28,899 nucleotides of DNA from Trichomonas tenax (Eukaryota; Parabasalia; Trichomonadida; Trichomonadidae), in the NCBI GenBank assembly GCA_023091735.1, contig JALKBU010000660.1:1-28899 (forward strand). The letters run 5' to 3'. A program made the translations under genes and the position numbers. Of this stretch, positions 1-7,501 are shown piece after piece. Below the pieces are notes generated by a model. The model was not told the DNA's origin. It saw only the letters and a program-made list of their open reading frames with translations, and made no database searches. Position 1 is the stretch's first letter, and each line of letters starts with the position of its first letter.

Positions 1-1
1 C

Positions 2-175
2 ATTGAATTTTCTTCATACCTCCCCGTTAATTCTTTGTCAAATATTGAATTTCGCCTCGTTGATGCCAACCTTCACGATTTAAAATTATTATGTCCTATG
101 TATTTAAGTGCTACCGTTGAATCTGTTGAAATCGAAGAAGAGCCATTAATTTTAAATGAACAACCCACAAATTAA
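2..175 (+). CDS. C-terminal end of a possible minor capsid (penton-like) protein
   Basis: An open frame enters from the left edge and ends at a TAA after 57 codons. The peptide contains the stretch NIEFRLVDANLHDLKLL and ends in an acidic tail (EIEEEPLILNEQPTN). The alternating beta-strand pattern with I-x-F-R-L-V-D resembles the last strands of jelly-roll minor capsid proteins in Polintons, and the position next to a capsid-like gene fits, but the piece is short. It lies on the plus strand, converging with the capsid gene at 1571-2758, with about 1.4 kb of repeats between them. The start and most of the gene are outside the window. An unrelated element gene is possible. Confidence 0.4.
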   Translation: MEFSSYLPVNSLSNIEFRLVDANLHDLKLLCPMYLSATVESVEIEEEPLILNEQPTN

Positions 176-324
176 TGTCATTTATTTTTCCCGTTAATTT
201 AAAACATATTCATATCTGTATTTACGCCTTCTTCAACACCAATCGTTAATTTAAAACATGTCCGTACATCAAATTTTAAACGTAAACACCAAAAAGTAAC
301 TTTTCGTAGATTTAAGCCATTCAT

Positions 325-391
325 AAAAATCCTTGTCCTAAAATTTTTCTTACCTGGTATTACATGGTAATCTGGTTACCTGGTATAATTA
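325..391. repeat. Dispersed ~65-bp repeat with ACCTGGT iterations, copy 1
   Basis: Begins AAAAATCCTTGTCCTAAAAT and runs into three spaced copies of ACCTGGT or a close variant, ending TGGTATAATTAA. Closely similar copies are at 1395-1464 and 4014-4065. Confidence 0.85.
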
Positions 392-703
392 ACGAGTTCA
401 ATCAAATTTTAAGCATATGAAGCAGTAAATTCAAACATTGACATCGAAATTAATTTAAAACATGCCCGTACTTGTATTTACGCCTTCATCAACACCAATC
501 GTTAATTTAAAACATGTAATTATTAGTTATTTTCCCTCATTTCCACTCAAGATTTACCCCCTAAATCACTGTTTTTCGTTACTTTACCCCATTTCTTCAT
601 ATCATTACCTCCAAACAGTCAATTTCTTTGTCCATATCTGTATTTACCCCTCATTTCTTCATATCATTACCTCCAAACGACCTCAAATCTCAAACTGCAC
701 CAA

Positions 704-1113
704 GTGCACCAAGTAGACGTAACGTGTGCACCGAGTCGTAAATTTCATTTTTGACCCTAAATCACTGTTTTTCGTGTCTTTTCACTCGAATTTTCGTTAT
801 TTACCCTCATTTCTTTAAGTGCACCAAGTGCACCAGGTTCAGTAAAGAGTTATGGAAAACATTGACAACATGACATTTTGACAACAAACGGTATAAATGT
901 TGTCGATAAAATGTCGTCAAAAAGTCATGTTGTCAAAATGTCATGTTGTCACCCTTTTTTTATACTTTTTTTGACCCGGTGCACCCAGTGCACTCGGTGC
1001 ACTTTTTCAACCCCTAATTTACTCCAGTAAATCCTCAAAATTTGCCAATTTACTCCCGCAAATCCTCAATTTTTGAAAAGTGACTTATTTTAAAATAAAT
1101 CGACCCGGTGCAC
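704..1113. repeat. Cluster of nine GTGCAC palindromes, partly 9-bp phased
   Basis: GTGCAC occurs at 704, 726, 821, 830, 979, 988, 997 and 1108, and a CTGCAC variant at 695. Within groups (695/704, 821/830, 979/988/997) the sites are exactly 9 bp apart. Such spacing in AT-rich DNA is unlikely by chance and resembles iterons or a tandem protein-binding array. The exact count is eight perfect sites plus one variant. Confidence 0.7.
864..950. repeat. Perfect 22-bp inverted repeat (large hairpin)
   Basis: Positions 864-885 (starting GACAACATGACATTTTG) are the exact reverse complement of 929-950 (ending TGTCATGTTGTC). The loop is 43 nt and itself contains ATGTTGTC and GTCAT sub-repeats, so alternative foldings exist. 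Confidence 0.9.
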
Positions 1114-1394
1114 TTTTCATTTTTGCCTTTAAATCACTGTTTTCCATTACTTTTCATCAAAAATTCAACATAAACGACCTCATTTCCTCATCTCGACATC
1201 GAAATCAACTAAAAACATCAAATATTACGTAAATGAAGCAGTAAATTCAAATCTTGACACATTCGTTAACGATTTCAATTAAATATTACTTAAATGAAGC
1301 ATTAAATTCAAACATCAACTTATAATTTAACCTAAAACATCAAATTTTAAACATTTTCTGCTAAAATCAATTTTAGTAGTTTTTGGCGTTTTGT

Positions 1395-1464
1395 AAAAAT
1401 CCTTGTCCTAAAATTTTTTCCTTACCTGGTATTACCTGGTAATCTGGTTACCTGGTATAATTAA
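1395..1464. repeat. Dispersed ~65-bp repeat with ACCTGGT iterations, copy 2
   Basis: Nearly identical to 325-391 and preceded by TTTTTGGCGTTTTGT, a lead-in shared with the copy at 4014. It ends 107 bp from the 3' end of the capsid-like gene. Confidence 0.9.
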
Positions 1465-1546
1465 AAAAATATATATTTTTAAAATTAAACTTAATCCACA
1501 AATGATAAAAAACCGTTATATAATCAGGTTAAGAAGAATAAGACCG

Positions 1547-1611
1547 ACCCACGGAGTGGGTTGGGCTCATTTATCCTAGCCCGAAGCTGAGCTTGCTCAG
1601 CGGGATGGGCT
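1547..1611. terminator. Two GC-rich palindromes at the capsid gene 3' end
   Basis: ACCCAC-GGA-GTGGGT (1547-1561) is a perfect 6-bp stem. A second structure has inner stem GCTGAG-CTTG-CTCAGC (1586-1601) and outer arms AGCCC (1578-1582) and GGGCT (1607-1611). They flank and overlap the stop of the capsid-like gene (1571-1573). They stand out from the AT-rich surroundings and could mark a transcript 3' end or an inserted palindromic element. Function is inferred. Confidence 0.5.
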
Positions 1612-2758
1612 CATTTGTGTGTGTGTAAGGATTTTCGAAATTCGTTAAGTATTCTGGAGTTTTCTGGAATAAGAACCAAATTGAATTAACATTAATTGGT
1701 GTGTATTCTCTCGTAAATATACATTTCGATCCTGCTTTATCAGAAATTGTGCCGTCCATTGGCATCCAGTCCATCAATTTAATTGGGAAGCATAAAGCTT
1801 GATTTGTATAATGTTCCACCAATTCAGCGTAAACGTTAGGATCTAATGAGAAGTTCTTACCTAAAACGGTGCAATCTGTAAATTGTGCCTTAACTTTTGT
1901 TAATTTCTGTACCCCAGTCGTTACTGTTATAGCTTTTGTCGATGAATCCTGAGTCACTGATGTAATCATTGTGAATTCTTGAGACCATGGAACAAAGTGA
2001 TTCGTAAGCTTTGGGTATGTTACGACTTTAGCAACATTGTTAGGTGTGATTAAACAATCCTCAACAGAAAGGGGGCAAACTTGTAAAGCATCACTTGTAA
2101 ATTTAACTTTGATTTGAATATTTCCGGCTACGTCTAGAAGGAATCTAATAGCTTCGAAAGGTAAAAATTTCCTGACAGGAAGTTTGAGAGGTATTTCGAC
2201 ATTAATTTCAGAATTAGCGACTTTACCTCCATAATCGACAACCTGACCAGATCTAACAGTATTAACTCTCTTCCATACGTCCGCATGTCTTGTTTTACTG
2301 AACACATCAACTTTTTTAACCGTTTCAGTTGTTCCACAATTCGATATTACGTATGCTTCAAATATTGCATTATCAGTCGAATATACAGATCTACCATTAG
2401 CAAGGACTTGATAAGATCCTGAGAAATAAACTGAGTCATCACATCCGAGCCATAAAGCGGGGTTATTTGTGTTTGGAATAGTTGAAGCATCAACTTTTGT
2501 AGTAAGTTTATAAGTTCCTTTATATGTAAATAATAGATTAATATTATATAAATCAATCACATTTTCACCCTTAGGGCTAATATTAAATGTTGTATAAGAA
2601 TTATCATTAATGTCTTTCGGTGACGCTGGATCTTTTGAGGGTACATAACGTTTATTAGTATCACCAACCTGAATCGCATTATCTATTATATCAAAGTAAC
2701 TTCTTATTTGATGATAGTGCTCAGCTGGTGTGAATTCGTTTAGTTGTTTGTTCTCCAT
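1571..2758 (-). CDS. Double-jelly-roll-like major capsid protein, probably C-terminally truncated
   Basis: A 395-aa protein, expected to form the virion shell of the element. It has no membrane segment and is rich in predicted beta-strands. The first half has features seen in double-jelly-roll capsid proteins: a region giving NVIDLYNINLLFTYK (about residues 65-80), a conserved-looking YQVLANGRSVYSTDNA segment (about 116-131), and a proline/leucine-rich strand pair, IPLKLPVRKFLPFEAI, followed by IQIKVKF (about 190-220). A second barrel seems to begin near residue 240 and stops soon after SIWFLFQKTPEYL. Family members usually exceed 500 residues, so the last strands appear missing. The stop falls inside a GC-rich palindrome, which suggests truncation by rearrangement. 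The start codon follows the AT-rich motif shared by the element's genes. Assignment is by fold pattern and context, without a search. Confidence 0.65.
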   Translation of the reverse strand: MENKQLNEFTPAEHYHQIRSYFDIIDNAIQVGDTNKRYVPSKDPASPKDINDNSYTTFNISPKGENVIDLYNINLLFTYKGTYKLTTKVDASTIPNTNNPALWLGCDDSVYFSGSYQVLANGRSVYSTDNAIFEAYVISNCGTTETVKKVDVFSKTRHADVWKRVNTVRSGQVVDYGGKVANSEINVEIPLKLPVRKFLPFEAIRFLLDVAGNIQIKVKFTSDALQVCPLSVEDCLITPNNVAKVVTYPKLTNHFVPWSQEFTMITSVTQDSSTKAITVTTGVQKLTKVKAQFTDCTVLGKNFSLDPNVYAELVEHYTNQALCFPIKLMDWMPMDGTISDKAGSKCIFTREYTPINVNSIWFLFQKTPEYLTNFENPYTHTNEPIPLSKLSFGLG

Positions 2759-2769
2759 TTTTTATTAAA

Positions 2770-2789
2770 GATAAAAAAATAATATTTAA
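2770..2789 (-). promoter_or_regulatory. Element-type upstream motif for the capsid gene
   Basis: On the minus strand this reads TTAAATATTATTTTTTTATC and lies 12 bp before the capsid ATG. Near-identical strings precede the ATGs at 3226, 4280, 9888 and 11010. Confidence 0.5.
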
Positions 2790-3226
2790 TGTAAAACTCT
2801 TACTCTTCTTCTTAATGGAGTTTTCGACTGAGTAATAATTCTTTCTTTTTCTACTTGTTCAGAAATGTTAGAAACAAATTGCTTATTCTCTTCTGTTTCC
2901 TTTTGACGTTCAACCGGGTTTTTATTTAAATCATTTGATTCAGTACTGCGTTCAAGAACTTCTAACATTTTCTCAAGAAGTTTTTTATTCGTTACTGATT
3001 CATAAATGGTTACATTTTCTTTTTCTACTGGTTCAGTAACTTGCTCCTTCCTTTCTTCATTAACTTCTACAGGTTTTGATTCAGTTGACGTATTAGTTAA
3101 TGGAACCTTTCTCTTACAAACTTGAATTTTACCGTTTTTATCAGTCATTACATAATATAATGGATGTTGTATTCCTTTTGCATCATTAATGATTATTGAA
3201 TTTCTCTCAGATCTGCTTAAACTCAT
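2786..3226 (-). CDS. Unknown 146-aa charged protein upstream of capsid gene
   Basis: Not recognised. The N-terminal third (about residues 1-45) looks folded and has a YYVMTDKNGKIQVCKRKVP segment. The middle (about 46-125) is glutamate/lysine-rich and probably disordered or coiled, and the C-terminus ends in a basic patch (PLRRRVRVLH). A basic tail in a protein encoded 27 bp upstream of the capsid gene on the same strand would suit a virion DNA-binding or scaffold-like role, but that is inference. The start follows an AATATTATTTTTTAA motif and faces the 3280 gene across a 53-bp spacer. Confidence 0.6.
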   Translation of the reverse strand: MSLSRSERNSIIINDAKGIQHPLYYVMTDKNGKIQVCKRKVPLTNTSTESKPVEVNEERKEQVTEPVEKENVTIYESVTNKKLLEKMLEVLERSTESNDLNKNPVERQKETEENKQFVSNISEQVEKERIITQSKTPLRRRVRVLH

Positions 3227-3279
3227 GATTTAATTGGTGTTAAAAAATAATATTTTAAATTTTTATCCAATATAAAACC
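3227..3279. promoter_or_regulatory. Short bidirectional promoter spacer
   Basis: This 53-bp AT-rich gap separates the divergent starts at 3226 (minus) and 3280 (plus). It contains AAAAAATAATATTTT, which reads as the element's shared motif on the minus strand and as a partial match on the plus strand. Confidence 0.5.
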
Positions 3280-3552
3280 ATGACAGACTTCGAAACTCTG
3301 AAATCGACATTAAAGGAAGAAATATTAAATGAACTCAAGGCAACAACGAAAACAAGAAAGTCTAAAAAGACTGAAGAAAAGACAGATGCAGAATTCACAC
3401 CCCTAGAAGAGAAACAAGTTAAGCCTAAACGTAAATGTAGTGAAAAGCAGTTAGCAGCTCTTGCAGCAGGAAGACAGAAGAATCCAAGATGGATTGCAAA
3501 AAGAATGAAGGAAGAAGAAAAGAAGAAGCAGGAAGAAAAGAAATCAGAATAA
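3280..3552 (+). CDS. Small basic lysine-rich protein (90 aa)
   Basis: Not recognised at family level. It is strongly basic with lysine/glutamate runs. Residues about 57-72 contain SEKQLAALAAGRQKNPRW, a helix-like motif with an alanine-rich turn flanked by KPKRK and RIAK-type basic clusters; similar SEKQLxALAxGR segments occur in small viral proteins, but I cannot name a function. A nucleic-acid-binding or condensing role in the virion is a reasonable guess. Starts at an ATG 53 bp from the divergent 146-aa gene. The opposite-strand open frame covering the same bases is hydrophobic, low-complexity and rejected. Confidence 0.6.
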   Translation: MTDFETLKSTLKEEILNELKATTKTRKSKKTEEKTDAEFTPLEEKQVKPKRKCSEKQLAALAAGRQKNPRWIAKRMKEEEKKKQEEKKSE

Positions 3553-3655
3553 CCACTAAAATTATTTTTCAAATTTCTGAACTCATAAATTCCTTTCGCT
3601 TTCTTTTCTTAGATAGTTAGTTAGTCAAAAAATTATTTTTCAAAAACTGAATAAA

Positions 3656-3805
3656 TTTTATAGTCATTAGTTTCAAAATCAATTTTAACGTTAATTTTGA
3701 AATAAATGAAAAATTTAATTCCTTATAGAGGAGTGTGGCATCTTTTTTAAGAACTACATTTTTTTATAGTCATTAGTTTCAAAATCAATTTTAACGTTAA
3801 TTTTG
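3656..3805. repeat. 45-bp direct repeat pair
   Basis: TTTTATAGTCATTAGTTTCA and the following 24 bases (to TTAACGTTAATTTTG) occur at 3656-3699 and again at 3762-3805. ATGAAAAATTTA follows both after a short diverged gap. The spacing is about 106 bp. Confidence 0.9.
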
Positions 3806-3932
3806 TAAGAAATGAAAAATTTATTTTCTATATGGGGGAGGGGGGACCTAGCTTGTAAAACTAACTCTGACCTAAATATATATCATTAACAAATGTTATT
3901 TTTATAATTTGTGATTTCAGTAATTATATAAA

Positions 3933-3981
3933 AAGATGTTCGCAGAACTCGTGGCGAAGCTACGAGTTCTGCGAACATCTT
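3933..3981. repeat. Perfect 20-bp stem hairpin
   Basis: AAGATGTTCGCAGAACTCGT (3933-3952) is exactly complementary to ACGAGTTCTGCGAACATCTT (3962-3981). The nine-base loop GGCGAAGCT can extend the stem by three pairs (one G-T), leaving a GAA turn. It is much more GC-rich than the flanks. Confidence 0.95.
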
Positions 3982-4013
3982 ATTACTAACTACTCGTTAT
4001 TTTTGGCATTTGT

Positions 4014-4065
4014 AAAAATCCTTGTCCTAAATTTTTTTTTACCTGGTATTACCTGGTATAATTAA
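4014..4065. repeat. Dispersed repeat with ACCTGGT iterations, copy 3 (shorter)
   Basis: Starts AAAAATCCTTGTCCTAAATT like the other copies but has two rather than three ACCTGGT units. It is followed by TTTCATTAAATATTATGTAAATGAAG, also partly shared with the left block. Confidence 0.85.
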
Positions 4066-4252
4066 AGATTTCATTAAATATTATGTAAATGAAGTCGTGA
4101 AGTGCAAAAGCTGAACAAAAACACTGAAAAATAAAAATGAATTTAAAACCAACCTGGAACCAGGAACCTAGGAACCATCTATATATAGAGGATATAGAAA
4201 AAAAAACAAGTAAAATTCATGAGTTCATTAAATGTAAGTGTTGACATATTAA

Positions 4253-4270
4253 TTAAATATATTTTTTATT
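4253..4270 (+). promoter_or_regulatory. Element-type upstream motif for fibre gene
   Basis: TTAAATATATTTTTTATT lies 9 bp before the fibre ATG and matches the motif seen upstream of the capsid, 146-aa, polymerase and 11010 genes. Confidence 0.5.
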
Positions 4271-4279
4271 ACATTATAA

Positions 4280-5563
4280 ATGAAGGCTTCACTTGAGACT
4301 ATGGCTGTGAAACAAACTAAACCAATTATTGATGGTGAACATAAAGGTTCACCTTGGCACTCGGTGCCATCCGCTACATATGTATTCAATGCTAAACAAT
4401 CAGAAAGCACAATTAAATTAAAATATGATGATTTAGAAATACTTTTAAAAGATGGTAAGTTTCAATTTATATCTAAAGGTGGTGCAATCATTTCAAACAT
4501 TAAAGAAATTATATTCATGAATTCAAAAATAAGGGGTAAAACTGATGATATAACATCCATACCACCAGAAGAACAACGATATTATGCACTTAATGCATTC
4601 CCCAAAATATTAAAAATTGGTAAATATGATGTCAATGAATCATTCATTACGAACTTTTTAAATGATATATCAAATAAAGTAGATTCTTCGGTTTTTAATG
4701 AGGAAGTGGGTCGTATTGATGAATCACTAAATACTAAAGCATCGATTGAATATGTAAATGATGAATTAATAAATAAAGTGGATATTACCGTTTATGAATC
4801 AGATAAAGGAAAAATTAATGATGAATTAAATACTAAAGCAGAAAAGAATCATACACACACGAAATTAGATACTGTATCAATTAATAAAATCAATCCTTGG
4901 TTTGGTGAAGAAGGAGGAGCACCTATAATTAAATTACCCACTTTTACTGCTGGTTTAATTACAAATGATGAAATAACATATATAAAACCAAATACAGAAG
5001 AACGAACAAATGTTATCGAAGAATTAATGAATAAAGTGGATGTTTCCATTTATGAATCAGATAAAGTAAAAATTAATGATGAATTAAATCATAAGGCTGA
5101 GATAAATCATACACATCCGTATTTTGAATTACTACGAGTGGATAAACTACTTATTATAAATCATTTGCGAATCAGAAATCATAATATATTAGAGTTTATT
5201 TATCCAGTAGGTTCTATTTATACATTTATGAATAATACTAATCCATATGATTTATTTGGATTTGGTGTTTGGTCACAAATTACAGATAGATTTTTATACT
5301 GTGCTAATTCATCAAAACAAAAAGGAGGAAGTAAAAAGATAACAGTTGAAAACTTACCACAACATAACCATAATTATATGTAGCATGATATTAATTCGGG
5401 TGGTTTCAAAGCTGGAACAATGGCTGATGGTAATAAATGGGGCATGGAATTAGTATTTGGTAATAAAAATTCTTTCATTCATACAGACGATAACCCAGAA
5501 TTTAAAAATACCGACTACATGCCACCTTATATCACTGTTTATGCATGGTATAGGGAAGAATGA
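4280..5563 (+). pseudogene. Phage-like fibre protein with tail-collar tip, interrupted by TAG
   Basis: The frame runs 367 codons to a TAG at 5381-5383, then continues in the same frame for 59 more codons to a TGA. The N-terminal part (about 1-125) may be the virion anchor. The shaft (about 130-285) has repeats: NKVD-x-(S/T)-V(F/Y) units, two KINDEL-N-x-KAE segments, each followed by NHTH, the HxH motif typical of trimeric phage fibres. The C-terminal part matches the phage tail-collar/gp10-like tip: PVGSIYTF (about 309), DLFGFGVWSQI, DRFLY, then GGSKKITVENLPQHNHN, and after the stop MPPYITVYAWYR. All parts of the tip are present and only the single stop interrupts them. The likely role is host-surface attachment of the virion. 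TAG may be a mutation, an assembly error or read through; mutation is simplest because other genes here are broken too. Confidence 0.8.
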
Positions 5564-5579
5564 AAATTCTTAAAGGAAT

Positions 5580-5603
5580 TTGCGAAAACTTTGTTTTCAA
5601 AAT
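5580..5603. terminator. Palindromic repeat between convergent fibre and coiled-coil genes
   Basis: TTGCGAAAACTTTGTTTTCA and four more bases are repeated exactly at 5923-5946. The core GAAAAC-TTT-GTTTTC is a perfect 6-bp hairpin. This copy lies 16 bp after the fibre end and 28 bp after the end of the minus-strand 86-aa gene, so it could serve both as a 3' signal. Confidence 0.55.
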
Positions 5604-5631
5604 ATATACTACTGAAGTTCGAACGGGAATT

Positions 5632-5892
5632 TCATTCCCTGAGGCGCAAAACACCGAATAGAATACCAAAATCTTGTAAATATTTATCTTTATTAAATGG
5701 TTCTCTACTAAGTAAAGCGTTTATTCTATTGAATTCATTTATTTTTGAATCCGATAATTTCATTATGGAACGAATGGTATTTAATTTTTCAATTTCATTT
5801 TCCTTCTCTTCATCACTCAATTTAACATTCTTTATTTTTAAGTAATGAATTTTAGACTTGATCCTATTTAATATTGTAACTTTTGAGCTCAT
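5632..5892 (-). CDS. Small coiled-coil protein (86 aa)
   Basis: Not recognised. Charged and helical throughout, with heptad-like spacing in KLSDEEKENEIEKLNTIRS (about residues 24-42). No cysteines, signal peptide or membrane span. It sits between the integrase 3' end and the fibre 3' end and is bounded on both sides by copies of the palindromic repeat. The 17 bases before its ATG (TTTTTATTTTTAAATAA) are identical to those before the integrase ATG at 7473, which supports this start and expression as an element gene. Confidence 0.6.
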   Translation of the reverse strand: MSSKVTILNRIKSKIHYLKIKNVKLSDEEKENEIEKLNTIRSIMKLSDSKINEFNRINALLSREPFNKDKYLQDFGILFGVLRLRE

Positions 5893-5910
5893 TTATTTAA
5901 AAATAAAAAA
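5893..5910 (-). promoter_or_regulatory. Upstream motif shared with integrase gene
   Basis: On the minus strand TTTTTATTTTTAAATAA sits directly against the ATG; the same 17 bases precede the integrase ATG (7474-7490). Confidence 0.5.
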
Positions 5911-5922
5911 TCCTTTAGGATT

Positions 5923-5946
5923 TTGCGAAAACTTTGTTTTCAAAAT
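5923..5946. terminator. Palindromic repeat at integrase 3' end
   Basis: An exact 24-bp copy of 5580-5603 with core hairpin GAAAAC-TTT-GTTTTC. It overlaps the final codons and stop of the integrase reading frame (stop at 5940-5942). Position at a 3' end matches the first copy. Confidence 0.55.
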
Positions 5947-7473
5947 TTATCAAAATAGTAATGAGTTATATAATAAATCGGAACTTCAACAATTTTACTA
6001 CCAACCTTAACCAATCCATTACCGTTAATATATCTGATAAATTCTCCTATTGTATCAAATCGACATCTTCTTTTTGTCATTGATTTCTCAGTTTTACCAT
6101 AATCAAGATGTAACATTACCTTATCACCTTCTTTAAAGTTCATCAATCCATGTTTCATTTGTTCATTTTTGATTTCATTTAATTTTTCAGTCTGTTTTCG
6201 TATATATCCCCTTCTTTGGAAATGTTTGTGTGCATTTCTATAGGCTTCATGTTTATCATTCTATGCCACGTGTTATTGTAATAATAAACTAATTGTTGAA
6301 TGATTAAGCCTTTATTGACATCCCAGTTAATTTGACCGTTAACCCCTAATGCATCCCTTAATGTTCTCATTACTGCATCAACTATTTTATTATGTAATGT
6401 ATATGGTGATGATGAAAAGTTAAAGTTAATATTTGGGAAATGTTTAGTCATTGCTGATTTAAAACCTCTATCACCATCACCTCTGATATTATTAACTGAG
6501 TGATTAAATCCGATTTGTTCCTGATTAATTAAATATTGTATTGCTTGCCTCGTTTCTTGTTCAGATTTATTTAATACCCTAATACAATATAAATATCTAG
6601 TATTAATATTTATAGCGAATAAGTAAGTTATGTGACCCTTTGAATGTTCTAAATGGTCAATTTCCCATGAATATGGTGAAGGAGCGAATGAAGGTTGACT
6701 AAATTTTTCTTTTAGTGATTGAATTTTTGGGTCATTCGGTTTAATTAATAAATCGGATTTACCTTTAAAATCTTTTTGTTTTCTTTCCGACTGAAATGGG
6801 TATGGAATAGTAAATAATGATACATGGGCTTTGCCCTCGGCGCGCAGCGCCTTTATTTTAGGTGGAGGTGGTAAATTATTTTTGATTTTTATTTTATCAG
6901 CTTTTATTTGTTTAGCTTTGGGTAATTTAGTTTTATTATATATTTCAGGATGAACACGGTTAATTTGTTTCAAATATGCCGTATATAATGGTTTGATATA
7001 CTTTGATGCTTCTATTTTATGATTTAAAATGAATTCGAGCAATTGGTCTTCAGTTAATAATGAAACGTTTGAAGGTTTCACTAATACATCATAAATAATC
7101 ACCTGTGCATCAATGATGATACCATGAGCGTGGGCAGTTTGTGCATCGCTTAATCCTTTTGGTTTAGGGTTATAGAGTTTATATAATTCATCAATATCTT
7201 TATCAGTTAATATTGGATCTTTGAAATCTTTTAATTGTTTTAGTTGTGGCTTAGTTTTACCCTGTGTATATATTTTATCATTAATTTTATCTTTTATGTT
7301 ATTCATTTCATAATCATGTCTTCGCTTTACTTCATTTGTATATTTTGGATATAATTCTTCAATATCATCACCTGTAATACTTTCGTCATATTTTTGAAGC
7401 GTGGTTTTAAATCATAATATGATAAATAAGATTTAGTGTGTGTTAAATCATTCATGATAATATTTAAATCCAT
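5940..7473 (-). pseudogene. Maverick rve-family integrase, split by two frameshifts
   Basis: This integrase would insert element DNA into the host genome. Three frames add up to one gene. The true ATG is probably 7473, preceded by an element-type motif; the frame breaks at a short A run (7405-7410, minus-strand reading) and continues through a 375-aa frame with its own Met at 7306. The catalytic core is in that frame: WEIDHLEH (first Asp about residue 217), IRGDGDRGF (Asp 277 or 279), and HNKIVDAVMRTLRD, where Asp310 stands where most rve enzymes have Glu. A second frameshift near 6192-6212 separates the C-terminal SH3-like part (5940-6158), which has FKEGDKVMLHL and VPIYYITHY. Both breaks look like single-base changes. 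As it stands no complete enzyme is encoded, unless shifts are assembly errors. Confidence 0.85.
6826..6851. repeat. Two adjacent GC-rich palindromes inside integrase frame
   Basis: GGGC-TTT-GCCC (6826-6836) is followed by GGCGC-GCA-GCGCC (6839-6851). They encode part of the linker between the N-terminal domain and catalytic core without breaking the frame and contrast with the AT-rich gene. Confidence 0.6.
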
Positions 7474-7490
7474 TTATTTAAAAATAAAAA
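7474..7490 (-). promoter_or_regulatory. Upstream motif of integrase gene
   Basis: TTTTTATTTTTAAATAA on the minus strand, directly against the ATG at 7473, inside a 28-bp gap after the polymerase stop. Confidence 0.5.
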
Positions 7491-7501
7491 GGTGTTTTTT
7501 T

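Larger units (their letters stand above)
176..1560. repeat. Gene-free block of interspersed short direct and inverted repeats
   Basis: No convincing gene is seen. The block is built from shuffled short units. A 40-45 bp unit containing GTATTTACGCCTTC and CGTTAATTTAAAACATG appears near 210-258 and 470-516. A unit with CATATCATTACCTCCAAAC appears near 597 and 659. TAAATCACTGTTTT occurs near 563, 759 and 1129. AAATGAAG-C-A-x-TAAATTCAAA occurs near 416, 1232 and 1291, with a weaker copy near 4087. These surround the GTGCAC cluster, a long hairpin and the ACCTGGT repeats listed separately. The arrangement looks like a control, origin or recombination region rather than simple decay of one gene. 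Confidence 0.7.
3553..4279. repeat. Gene-free repeat and palindrome block
   Basis: No gene is seen. The stretch holds a 45-bp direct repeat pair, a purine run (G5-A-G6 near 3834), a perfect 20-bp hairpin, the third copy of the ACCTGGT repeat, and small palindromes CCTGG-AA-CCAGG and CCTAGG near 4151-4170. It separates two plus-strand genes. Confidence 0.7.

Noticed and set aside
462..716. 84-residue open frame in the left repeat block
   Set aside because: Lies across direct repeats, low complexity, no protein-like pattern.
176..1560. CRISPR-like array in the repeat block
   Set aside because: Repeats are of mixed type and irregular spacing, with no constant repeat-spacer structure, and the DNA is eukaryotic.
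3255..3572. Minus-strand open frame of 105 residues opposite the 90-aa gene
   Set aside because: Very Ser/Phe-rich shadow of the lysine-rich plus-strand gene; no independent signal.
5591..5845. Plus-strand 84-residue frame opposite the 86-aa coiled-coil gene
   Set aside because: The minus-strand frame has the element-type leader and a coherent charged composition; this one is Ser/Phe-rich antisense.
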